Assembly (NCBI GenBank): GCA_020137815.1
Contig: CM035352.1
Span: forward strand, 6,238,025-6,302,024
DNA length: 64,000 nucleotides
Reading direction: 5' to 3'
Source: Hormiphora californensis
Lineage: Eukaryota; Ctenophora; Tentaculata; Cydippida; Pleurobrachiidae
Part shown: positions 21,402 through 30,734 of the stretch, one piece after another
Position numbering within the stretch: the first letter of the stretch is position 1
How the letters are laid out: each line of letters begins with the position of its first letter
The notes under the pieces: model-generated
Databases searched by the model: none
What the model was told of the DNA's origin: nothing
Seen by the model: only the letters and a program-made list of their open reading frames with translations
Program-made: the position numbers and the translations under genes

Positions 21402-23021
21402 TCACCAAAGTTCATTAGGATCCTCGCCTTCCTCACCAGCTCCCTCTCCATCATCTTCTGCATTCATCTCATCCAGATACATGTTATCAAAAACGTAAGG
21501 CATGTCATCATCTCGCCCATGATAGTAACCCCCATCCATGTAATCACCATAACCATAATCATCAAAATCATTGAAATCATCGTATTCATCGTAATCAACA
21601 CCATAATCAATACCATCTTCATCGTCCGGGAAGAGGATTTCCATCTCACGGACAGTGATAAACGAGGGTACTTCATCAGGCTTGGCGTTATTGATCTCCA
21701 AACAGTGAATCGTGAGGGCTGGTGACTCTCGTTTCAAGCTACCAAGTTCTTCTAAGAAGCTCCCACTCACTTCATAGCTGTTGATGATGTTGAGCGTTTC
21801 AAGGTGTTCAAGGGAAATTATAGCAGCAGCCACCTCACTGTCACAAATATCTGATGAAATAAGTGAGAGTTCGACCAAGGATGTACACTTAGTCAACCAG
21901 TCAAAGCTACAGTTAAACGACCCACCATCAGCCTTGAAAGTCCGGAGTTTTTGTAGTTGTGCGACTTCGTGGATTTTATTAGCACTTCGGCTACTGGAGG
22001 GGTGGGATACATCAAGATAGAGCAAGTTGGGACAGCACCTGACTATAGTGGAGATGTACTGGTCCACGGCGTACTGGATTTCCCCAATGTTTAGGTATTC
22101 CAAGTTGGGCATGGAGCCAAAGAGACGTTTCACCAAGTCCGTATCGGTGTGTGTCAACCACTCCACCTCCTTTCGAATGGTCAGCTTCTTCAGGGCAGCC
22201 AATAATGGAAGAGTTTTTTGGGCGATTTTACTGATGGCGTAGGAGGATATCTCTAGTTGTTCTAAAGTATCACGGAACGTGTGAAGTATGTGGACCAAGG
22301 TACGAGAAGCGAACCTTCGACAGAACTGAACCCTGAGGTGTCGAAGACTGTTCTTCCTCAAATTATTAGCAATACACTTCCCAGTAATACCTGGAATGTA
22401 CGCCAGCTGTAAATCCTCTAACAAGGGAACATTTGACAACATTTTTTTGAGACATTTCTCATTTAGCCCCGTACTGGAATCTAAAATCAGAGTTTTCAGC
22501 TTGGGTGGAGAATTGACGGAGAATGAAGTAGCGAACCTTTTGGAGAACTTAACCCGAGATAGGTTGAGGACAGTTAGTTGACTGCACAATCCTAGGACAG
22601 TAAAGATCTCTAAACTAACGAGTGAAGTTGAGAGATCAACATGACGGAGAGAGGTTTGAGCACACTGGACCACCTGAGCTATGTTATCTGGAGTGCACGG
22701 TTTGGCAAGTTTGAATATGCTGAAATTTGAACATGTATCCAGGTATCTGAGGGTTGAGAGAGAAGCTCTGGAAATGTTATACCATCTCCTACTGACCATT
22801 CCACATTTCATTTGATCACTGGGGTCCATTAATTGGAATATGTGTAGTAGCATGTCATCTGGTATCCGGTGAATGGAGGGCTCTCCAGGTACCTCGGATT
22901 CAGTGGACCACTCTTCAAAAAGTGGGTGATAGTGGTGGACTAGGTGGTGGGGAGGAAGGAGGTCATCCTCTGAGAGATCGGAGTCTGATATCTGGTTATC
23001 TGGGACAGTATCCGTCATCAT
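21402..23021 (-). CDS. F-box/LRR protein A, single exon
   Basis: One intronless frame of 539 codons. Residues about 48-90 form an F-box (IHRIPDDMLLHIFQL, then MVSRRWYNIS), which in this family binds SKP1 in an SCF ubiquitin ligase. Residues about 110-440 are irregular leucine-rich repeats of the AMN1/FBXL type (LTVLNLSRVKF, LEQLEISSY, LEYLNIGEIQ, LRTFKADGG), the likely substrate-binding surface. The C-terminus is very acidic and Tyr/Gly-rich (DYDEYDDFNDFDDYGYGDYM) and is absent from its neighbour. The N-terminal 64 codons and the 5' flank are almost identical to F-box gene B, while the LRRs have diverged strongly. The intronless structure is unusual beside intron-rich neighbours. The substrate is unknown. 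Confidence 0.85.
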   Translation of the reverse strand: MMTDTVPDNQISDSDLSEDDLLPPHHLVHHYHPLFEEWSTESEVPGEPSIHRIPDDMLLHIFQLMDPSDQMKCGMVSRRWYNISRASLSTLRYLDTCSNFSIFKLAKPCTPDNIAQVVQCAQTSLRHVDLSTSLVSLEIFTVLGLCSQLTVLNLSRVKFSKRFATSFSVNSPPKLKTLILDSSTGLNEKCLKKMLSNVPLLEDLQLAYIPGITGKCIANNLRKNSLRHLRVQFCRRFASRTLVHILHTFRDTLEQLEISSYAISKIAQKTLPLLAALKKLTIRKEVEWLTHTDTDLVKRLFGSMPNLEYLNIGEIQYAVDQYISTIVRCCPNLLYLDVSHPSSSRSANKIHEVAQLQKLRTFKADGGSFNCSFDWLTKCTSLVELSLISSDICDSEVAAAIISLEHLETLNIINSYEVSGSFLEELGSLKRESPALTIHCLEINNAKPDEVPSFITVREMEILFPDDEDGIDYGVDYDEYDDFNDFDDYGYGDYMDGGYYHGRDDDMPYVFDNMYLDEMNAEDDGEGAGEEGEDPNELW

Positions 23022-23891
23022 AGTCTAGAAAGGGAACAAGGGAAGAGTTTTAGGGGGGGGATCAAATAGTGTTTTACATTGTACCAGAGGTGATACACGA
23101 TTGAAAATGGGAAACGGTTGAGGTCAATAGTAAAAGTGGTGTGGCACTCTCGCATAAACAAGGATTACATTTGACTACAATACAACTATCATATACACAC
23201 GATGAACTGCACTACTTAAAAATAAACTATATAACAAGAATCATTGCATTATGTATTCATAATGCTGTGTTTCCCTGCCCTCCCGTTTCACGTGTCACTG
23301 TCAACAGGATCAAGGCTTGGTCAAAATGTAATGTGAGATGCATACGATCTAGCTGTCAGTATACTTCTCACATAGCTTAGTTTACTCACATGAGACTTGC
23401 TAACCAGCTTTTGACATTCCAACTTAACTACTTATCTAACCTCTCACACTCGACTCGCAAGATGACAATGTGTATGTAACACGCGAAACACGCGGCAGCG
23501 CTATTCATGTTTTGTTGAGTGGCGCGCGCATACACGTCCTCCAAACTGCCTCATTGTATTTTTTGATAAAGGAGCAGCTTGTTGTTGTGTGCGCGGCTCA
23601 GTTGCTACGCTGAGTACACTGGGTGGTACCGGGTTGCCCCTCGCAACGAAAGTGTGACCAAAATGGTCCCTCTACCGATTAGTTAGTATACCAAAAATTC
23701 GTTTTCGAATTCTAACCCTGCTATGCCTTTTTACAAGGTAAAAAGGCATCCGGGTGGATGCCTTCGGCATCCACCCGGGCAGGGAAAAAATTCATGAGGG
23801 GGTAAGAGCTCCGGGAGGTAATGAGTAAATATATCTTGCCAGTACAACAGCCCTATACCAAGCCGGAGAATAGCTAAATTGAGCTTGCTCA

Positions 23892-23927
<36 letters not shown>

Positions 23928-23982
23928 TTACTTACTATATAAAAATTAAAACTTGGAATTTCCAGCATCCGGTAATCTTGTT
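23022..23982. other. Spacer between the F-box paralogues
   Basis: The part 23470-23695 is a diverged relative of sequence in the 11.9-12.1 kb duplication (TGTGACCAAAATGGTCCCTC and CCGATTAGTTAGTA shared), but lacks the poly-G element that follows it there, so it resembles an empty site. A strong hairpin lies at 23728-23782 (GGCATCCACCCGGG and its inverse around TTCG), and a (TG)n tract at 23895-23925. No gene. Confidence 0.6.
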
Positions 23983-25581
23983 TCAAATTATTTCAACGCC
24001 CCTCCACTTAAACTTGTTAATGGTGTCCTTTGTAGCTCGCTTTACTGGCCGTCCGAAACGTTCTTTGTACTGACTTTGTAAGCGAGAATGCTTTATAATA
24101 TCTAAAATGCTTGATGTTCCACATGATGTATTCATAAACCAACGCTTGAAAGACCCCCTGGTGTGACAAAGCCATTCGTCTTCGTCTACAAACAATCCTC
24201 CCATTTCCATTTTGACAAAGGTTGGCAATTTCAAATAACTTTTCAGTTCAGAATTTGTGTATAAATGAGAACACCATATAGTTAGTATTGCGGATTCCCG
24301 CTGAATTTCGGCAATATCTGCCAGGAATTCCCCGTTGACTTCATAGCATTCTGTCAGGTCAAGGAACTGCAAGTTTTCCATAGCAAAAATTGCTTGAGAG
24401 ACGGTGGCATCATCGATTCGAGATCCTCTAATTGACAAATTAGTCAGGGAGGTACATTGGATTAACCATGACAGATTGGAACGGGAAACTTTTATCTCAT
24501 TTGCTTTCAGAATTTTAAGACTTTGAAGTTGGGATATCAGGTGGAGGTTCCTCCATTGACAACGATTAAGAGGGGAAATATCTAGAGAAGTAAGACGCGG
24601 ACAGTATTTCACAATTGTAGGCACATAGTCGTCCACGCGTGTTTGGATATCCTCAAATTTCAAGATCTCTATACTTGGTAAAGACCGGAGAATCGCTTTC
24701 ACAAACTTCGGATCGCACTCGACGTTACAATCAACATCGTCATTAAATCTCCGAACAGAGAGTTCCTTTAGTTTAGTCATCACAGGAACATCAGGAGAGG
24801 AAATCGAGCACAAAGAACGTGCAGAAATCTCAAGCTTGACCAAAGTCCTGGAAAAGGTGTTCAAAACTCGACACAGACCGATCGATCTAAATTTATCACA
24901 AAACTGTATCCTCAGATGCTTGATTTCGTTATCCTTCAAATTCCTTACAATCCCCTCTCCCGTTATTAGCGGCATTAATACCACCTCTAGGTTTTGCAAG
25001 TGAGGTACATTCGAGAGCATTTTTCGGAGACACTTCTCGTTGATTCCCTCGCAACCTTCCAAAATTAATGTTTCCAAATAAGGTGGCGAGTTTTCAGCAA
25101 AGCAATTCACCCAACGTTTGCAGAACTTTACATGTGATAAGTTGAGGACTGTTAGGTTGGTACACTGTCCAATACTGAAAAACACATCAGGATTAAGAAT
25201 ATCATAGGAAAGATCAGCATCACGAAGACCATTTTTAGCGTAGTAAACCAGCCTAGCAATCGTCTCGGGTTGAACAAGGTTAGGCATGCTGAGACTCCGT
25301 GACCGTGAGAAAGATTGTCGTGAGATGTTGTACCACCTCTTGCACACCAGGCCAAGTTTGAGTCGCTCATTATAGTGATAACGATTAAAAAAGCTGAATA
25401 TGTGTAGTAGCATGTCATCTGGTATCCGGTGAATGGAGGGCTCTCCAGGTACCTCAGGTTCAGTGGACCACTCTTCAAAAAGTGGGTGATAGTGGTGGAC
25501 TAGGTGGTGGGGAGGAAGGAGGTCATCCTCTGAGAGATCGGAGTCTGATATCTGATTATCTGGGACAGTATCCGTCATCAT
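23983..25581 (-). CDS. F-box/LRR protein B, single exon
   Basis: An intronless frame of 532 codons, a tandem paralogue of the gene at 21402-23021. The first 64 residues differ at one position (TEPEV for TESEV); after the F-box core (DDMLLHIFSFFNRYHYNERL, LVCKRWYNIS) the LRRs (LTVLNLSHVKF, LQNLEVVLMP, LTSLDISPLN, LQFLDLTECYEV) are recognisably homologous but strongly diverged. It lacks the acidic tail and ends with a basic stretch (YKERFGRPVKRATKD). Predicted SCF substrate adaptor, substrate unknown. The sharp boundary between near-identity and divergence inside the F-box suggests gene conversion or a recent 5' exchange. Confidence 0.85.
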   Translation of the reverse strand: MMTDTVPDNQISDSDLSEDDLLPPHHLVHHYHPLFEEWSTEPEVPGEPSIHRIPDDMLLHIFSFFNRYHYNERLKLGLVCKRWYNISRQSFSRSRSLSMPNLVQPETIARLVYYAKNGLRDADLSYDILNPDVFFSIGQCTNLTVLNLSHVKFCKRWVNCFAENSPPYLETLILEGCEGINEKCLRKMLSNVPHLQNLEVVLMPLITGEGIVRNLKDNEIKHLRIQFCDKFRSIGLCRVLNTFSRTLVKLEISARSLCSISSPDVPVMTKLKELSVRRFNDDVDCNVECDPKFVKAILRSLPSIEILKFEDIQTRVDDYVPTIVKYCPRLTSLDISPLNRCQWRNLHLISQLQSLKILKANEIKVSRSNLSWLIQCTSLTNLSIRGSRIDDATVSQAIFAMENLQFLDLTECYEVNGEFLADIAEIQRESAILTIWCSHLYTNSELKSYLKLPTFVKMEMGGLFVDEDEWLCHTRGSFKRWFMNTSCGTSSILDIIKHSRLQSQYKERFGRPVKRATKDTINKFKWRGVEII

Positions 25582-25878
25582 AGTCTAGAAAGGGGGCAAG
25601 GGTGGAGTTTTATGGGGGATAAGGATAGAAAGGGGGCAATGGAGGAGTTTTAGGGGTGGGGGGGAACAAATCAAGTTTTTATAAGGTGTTTATGTAAGAT
25701 ATTTATTGTAAGATGGCAGTCAGGGCGTTTAAAATAACTCTCAAAAAGTTTAAACAGGGTTTTGTACGAACATATATATAGTGATCCCATTTCTCCATAA
25801 TAATAATGTCAAACATTCAACATGCTGCCTCAGTTTCTCATTAACACAACCAATTTGATAGTAAAACAATGACTCTCA

Positions 25879-28800
25879 TCAAATGACAGCTAAAGTGACA
25901 ATATTTCTCTTATCGCACATCGACGTTACCATTGTCCACTGATTCAGTACGGGATCAAAGCACTCCACTACCTCCAGTTTAGTAGTGTCAGTCTTCCCAC
26001 CCACCGCATATAACTTCCCATCCAGAGCCCCCAAACCGTGTCCATCCCTGGGCACAACTAGCGGCTCAACTGTTGTCCAGCTGTTAGTTCTGGGTTCGTA
26101 CCGCTCCGCACTACCCAACTTTGTCTGACCTGACCTACCCCCGACTACATAAATACAGGAGTTAAGGACGGTTACCCCGCACAGAGTCCTAGCATGGTTC
26201 ATTGGGAAGCTGGTGTGCCATTCTCCAACCCTGGGGTCGTATCTCTCCACAGAGACAAGATCAGTCTTACCATCGTACCCCCCTATGGCATGAAGAGCTC
26301 CGTTTAGTACGGCCACACCGACACCCGATCTGGTGTTACTCATACTCGCAACATACTTCCATTGATCGAGGGTGGCGTCATAGCACTCTACACTAGAGTG
26401 TCTCTCCCGAGCATCACGGCCCCCTACCGCATACAACCACCCACTCAGCTCACCCAGAGCCACCCCGAACCTCTGATCCAACATGGATGCTGCTTTGGTC
26501 CACTCCTGACTCCGGGGACTAAAACATTCCACGGAGGAGAGATGGAAGCAGGAATCGTGTCCTCCCGCTACAAAAAGTAAGTCCTCGAGTTTGGCACTGC
26601 CCGGTCCGTATCGCTGGCACTCCATAGCTGGGAGTTCTCTCCACACATCGGTGTTTGCATCGTACATTTCTCCAGTTCTCAGGACTGTCCTGTGGTAACC
26701 ACCAAACACGTACAGACCTGGAGAGAGAGAAGGGACATGTTTAGATAAATTGAAATCACGTACAGGCCTGGAGAGAAAAGGGATATGTTTAGATTTGGAA
26801 ATAAGATGTTTGTATGTGACCGTTTTCCTTCCTAGGGGGGGTCTGGCGAATTATGTACTAACAAACCGCATATAGGTATACTACCATTGATTTGGAAATA
26901 AGATGTTTGTATGTGACCGTTTTCCTTCCTACCCTCTATAGAGTCTGGACAAATGACACAACTGCTGCAGGTCTACTAAGGTACTATTATTGGATATAAT
27001 ATCCAAGGGGTTTTAGCAGAAAATAATGTAATATCATATTCCAAAGGTACTGCAGAATTTCTATTTAATCCTTATACTCAGATCTCATTCATAACATATA
27101 ATTCCGTATTGCAGAACTTATATATACCTTCCGCATTATAGGCATGTCGGGGGAGCGCTTGGGAGGAGGTAGAGCTGTGCTCGGGGAGTAGATGGTGGTT
27201 TTTAACTCCCTCCACCATTGACCTACATGTCTCACTTTCAAGTATCAAATCTTCCTGAAAACACAATTCAGAAATGGGTAATAGCGGTTACAAATTACAA
27301 TGGTCAATATATACTGATTCAATATTTAAGACCCTCTACTCTTTTAAGTCGCCTGACACTGTGTCTATTAAAAAAGTATGAACGATTCAACTCCTTCTAT
27401 GATCGTGTTCCCACATACCAGGAACCGACCGAATCAGGAAATATTGGTCCCTGATTGGCTGATAACCAGTCACGTGACCTAAATAACGAGTTCTGATTGG
27501 TTGTTTACTTGTTTCGGTCGGTTCCTGCCACATACCCGTTCAATGTGATCAATAAGGTATTTAGATGAGATGAGGGGTAGTCGGACGGAGGATAGTAGGT
27601 CTGGTAGGTGGGTGGACCTCTCAACTGCCTCGTGTTTTATCCATCTTATCACTGCCTCGTAAACCTGCACGTCGAATAGGGTGATAAATTCGGGGCATAT
27701 ATATAATTTAACTGCCACGTCCCACATCTAACTTATGTGTTTGTCATATGAATCTGGGATATAATTTAACTGCCAAGTCCCATATATCCAACTAGTTACA
27801 TAGGAATTAGGAAAATCTACATAGGAATTAGGAAGATCATAGAAACTGGTGTTACAGATATAGGCACTACATATTCCTCGAGAGATAGATTGTACAATGT
27901 ACATTGTACATAGAAGAACAGGCACTACTCCATTTCTTTAATTGGGACACTAATTTCGTGTAATTACCCAAAACATTGTGATTTCTTACCTTGGATTCAA
28001 CCAACACGTTCAACTCATTGCAAGACACCAACTGCTGTACCCGCTTTACATCCAACGTCAGGAATTCCGTCGTGTGGGATAGCTAGGGAGGGGGTGAGGT
28101 GTTTTGACTACAAGTTCACAAAGAATATGTTCTAAATATAATTTTGTTTTCCAAAGATTTCATGAAATTTCTTCACTCTCACCAACCTCAACAAAGTTCC
28201 GTTTAGCGTACTCATCGGCAGCTCGAAGAAGGTCTGAAAATCCATACCTATCTGCATACTCATGAATACCAATGCAGTTGCTGGGACTTAGCTCACGCTT
28301 TATAAAATCAGAACAGATTTCAATAACTTTCTCAAATTGGAGCAGTCCTGCTGCAGTTAGAAGTGTCTGGAAAAGGAGGGCTGGTAATCTTTCAGATAAT
28401 CTATCCCGCAAAAAGGGCACGTATGTTGTGTGTTTCAAAAGATTGGAACAAGATTTATATTTTTCTAATTTTCCTCCCTATTTAATCCTGAACAAGATCT
28501 CATCATTGATATTTCAACAGATTGAATAAATTATCTGGTTCTAACCTGAACATTGTCTTTCCTAATCTCTATCTGAGATGTGTAGGCGTAGTTAACTAGA
28601 TTCTGCATTGTCTGTGAATCAACATTTTGGATGGTAACCTAAAAAAGATAATTATTATTTTCATAAATTCACAAAATAAAACCTGGGCTGCTTACCTTTT
28701 TCGAGGTACTTTCGTGTAGGTCATTTGTAAACATCGCGTAAAAATAAGAGCTGCTAGCTGCCAACACAAGTTTATGTGCCAGAATATCGCACTCCTCAAC

Positions 28801-29022
28801 AGCAATAGAAACATCACAAAAACATCTCTTCTTTCTCAATTCGTCCATCAATTGGAGGGCAAGGGACGCATGACTGGGGTCGCTTACAACAAGCGGAATT
28901 CCGTCAGTGGTGTAATCTATTTCAGCAGATCTCTTGAGGAAACCATCCTGTGACCCGATGACAGAGACTGACTCCGGTGGTGAATCCAACGTGGCGTTCA
29001 CTTTACGTTGCACACGTTTGCG
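25879..29022 (-). CDS. BTB-BACK-kelch protein (KLHL family), 7 coding exons seen
   Basis: Exons in order: about 29022-28696, 28638-28546, 28366-28187, 28082-27990, 27664-27536, 27254-27128, 26717-25879, all in phase. BTB: LALQLMDELRKKRCFCDVSI, LVLAASSSYFYAMF. BACK: GLLQFEKVIEICSDF, YADRYGFSDLLRAADEYAKR, VYEAVIRWIKHEAVERSTHL, LPLISSKYLIDHIE. Six kelch blades with VFGG, VAGG, AVGG, AIGG, VVGG and AVGG fill the last exon. KLHL proteins bind CUL3 through BTB/BACK and present substrates held by the kelch propeller to the ubiquitin ligase. No ATG precedes the BTB in the first exon seen (a stop lies at about 29028), so a short upstream coding exon is probably missing. MITE copy 3 sits 8 bp into intron 5. 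Which KLHL orthologue it is, I cannot say. Confidence 0.9.
26707..26802 (-). repeat. Duplicated acceptor of the KLHL kelch exon (~50-bp unit)
   Basis: The segment CACGTACAG(A/G)CCTGGAGAGA ... ATGTTTAGAT (plus strand) occurs at 26707-26756 and again at 26757-26802. On the minus strand each copy is a CTCTCCAG acceptor followed by the first bases of the kelch exon. The proximal acceptor (exon edge 26717) keeps the frame; the distal copy is a decoy 50 bp upstream. Confidence 0.7.
27419..27527 (+). mobile_element. 109-bp hAT-type MITE, copy 3 (KLHL intron 5 donor)
   Basis: Intact termini CAGGAACCGACC / GGTCGGTTCCTG with an exact 8-bp duplication CCACATAC (27411-27418, 27528-27535). On the KLHL strand this duplicated octamer is GTATGTGG, the first eight bases of intron 5, so the target duplication recreated the 5' splice site. 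Internal CCAAT, TGATAA, GTCACGTGAC and TTGTTTAC motifs are intact. Confidence 0.9.
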
Positions 29023-29655
29023 TCTCAGCTACTATCAAATATTTAACACGAAAAAGTAACAGAACCGTCTTCCTTATCTTGTATTGTCTTGTAGTCCTTA
29101 TTGTGCAGATACTGCACAGGTATCAGCTGATTTTAGGTCACCTTAACGCACCTAAAAGCAGATTAGTGATTAATAGTAACAATAAAAATGGTAAAACGCT
29201 GAAACAATACATTGGCATATATTACAGGCCCATTGAAATGGGATAAGGCAGTGCTTTTCAAGCTGAAACAAAGCCTGAATCTTTTTTGTAAAATTTTCTT
29301 TTAAAAAACTCCCTGAAGTTTCTATTCACGAAAGTTTTCAGAACATGCCTAGGCATGCCTGAACCTGACTTCTATGCGGCCGCGGCGCAAAATTTAATGG
29401 AACGCGCGAACATATACAAGTTTATACGCCGCGCCGCACTGACCTGGTTTTTTATTTTTCTCGATTTTGGCGTTTTATTTTTCTCGATTTTGGCGTTTGC
29501 CAAAAAGATTTTCGGCATGTTTCACAGTCTTTGTCCATGCTACAGCCTGGAAAGGGCCCTTCAGCGCATGCCAACTGCAGTTGTTTGAGCTCTTTAGTGT
29601 GTCAACCAGGTTTCATGACGATCGGAGGTGTTTTTTGTTCTCCAAATTCCATAAA

Positions 29656-30231
29656 GTAGCAGGACCGAGACTGTGGAATGTCCTGCCTCAAACAATTCGA
29701 AGCTGCACAGATGAGTCACTCTTCAAATCGAAGCTGAAGACGCACCTCTTTGACAAGTCATACGGTCCTGCTGGCTGATTTGTAGCTTTGTTAGAAGAGA
29801 TCAGTCTAGTCGTTGTCTGTCTTGTTTTACGAGTCTTGTTCTGTTCTGAGTTCCGAGTCTAGCCCCTTTTTATACTGAGTGCAGTGATTTTTTAACATAT
29901 CTTTTTAACCAAGTAATCGTATAGCTTATCTACACCGTTATCTACTGAATCAACTATTAATCTTTAATCTACTCTTTTTTATGATTGGAATTCTAAATTC
30001 TTCTTTTTTAATTATAACTATCTTAATTAACTTATTCATACAGTCCCTCAGTGTGTACCCACTTGTATCTATCTACTGTTTCTGTATGGACTGCCGCATA
30101 AGAAGGCTGGCTTAAGAGCTCTGGCGTTTTAATTATGAGTTTTTTCTCTGTTTTTTGCGTTTATCTCTTAGCTATATTAAGTCAATTTGCGGGGTATCAA
30201 ATGTAACAATTGAATTGAATTGAATTGAAAA
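29656..30231 (+). mobile_element. 5'-truncated copy of the LINE
   Basis: The last 130 bp of ORF2 (from GTAGCAGGACCGAGACTG) and the whole 3' UTR, ending in the (TTGAA)n tail, match 5547-6121 with only scattered differences and the same length (576 versus 575 bp). Truncation at the 5' end is typical of target-primed reverse transcription. Outside it, an inverted pair (29620-29650 and 30451-30478; GGAGGTGTTTTTT versus AAAACACCTCC) suggests it landed in an older inverted-repeat element. Confidence 0.9.
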
Positions 30232-30277
30232 CGACTGGAAAAAACCTAAAAACACTTTTTTGAGTGATTTTTGAACC

Positions 30278-30432
30278 TAAAGTCGGATTTTTTGAAGTTG
30301 TCACCCCAAAATGACCGCGCATGTGAAATTTATCAATTTTGACGCGCACACCACACGTTAACATGTGATGTGACGCGCAAAAACATTCCGCGCACGAAAA
30401 GGGGGGTGACAACTTCAAAAAATCCGACTTTA
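30278..30432. mobile_element. Second TA-flanked MITE (155 bp)
   Basis: Ends TA-AAGTCGGATTTTTTGAA and the inverse match the element at 1524-1747, followed by GTTGTCACCCC / GGGGTGACAAC. The interior is different and shorter (TGACGCGCA repeats). TA on both sides fits a Tc1/mariner-type duplication. Confidence 0.7.
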
Positions 30433-30734
30433 CATAGCTATTTTTGGAATTTGGAAAATAAAAACACCTCCGATCAAAAATTACTAATTAGGATTAACCT
30501 AGAAAATTTATGTAAAGATCCGGGAAAGTGGTAAATGGTGTAGCATCGATCTGATTGAATCAGTAGCAAGCCATTTATTTTAAACACTATTAAGCGGTAT
30601 ATTAAATGTCATGAATTATTATTATTATTATTATTTTCTAGATCCCACATGACCACTCGTCACCCTGTACTGATCTGCAGTAGGCCACGAGTCGACTTTT
30701 GTTAATTTAAAGTAACACTGTTTGTAGCCAAATA

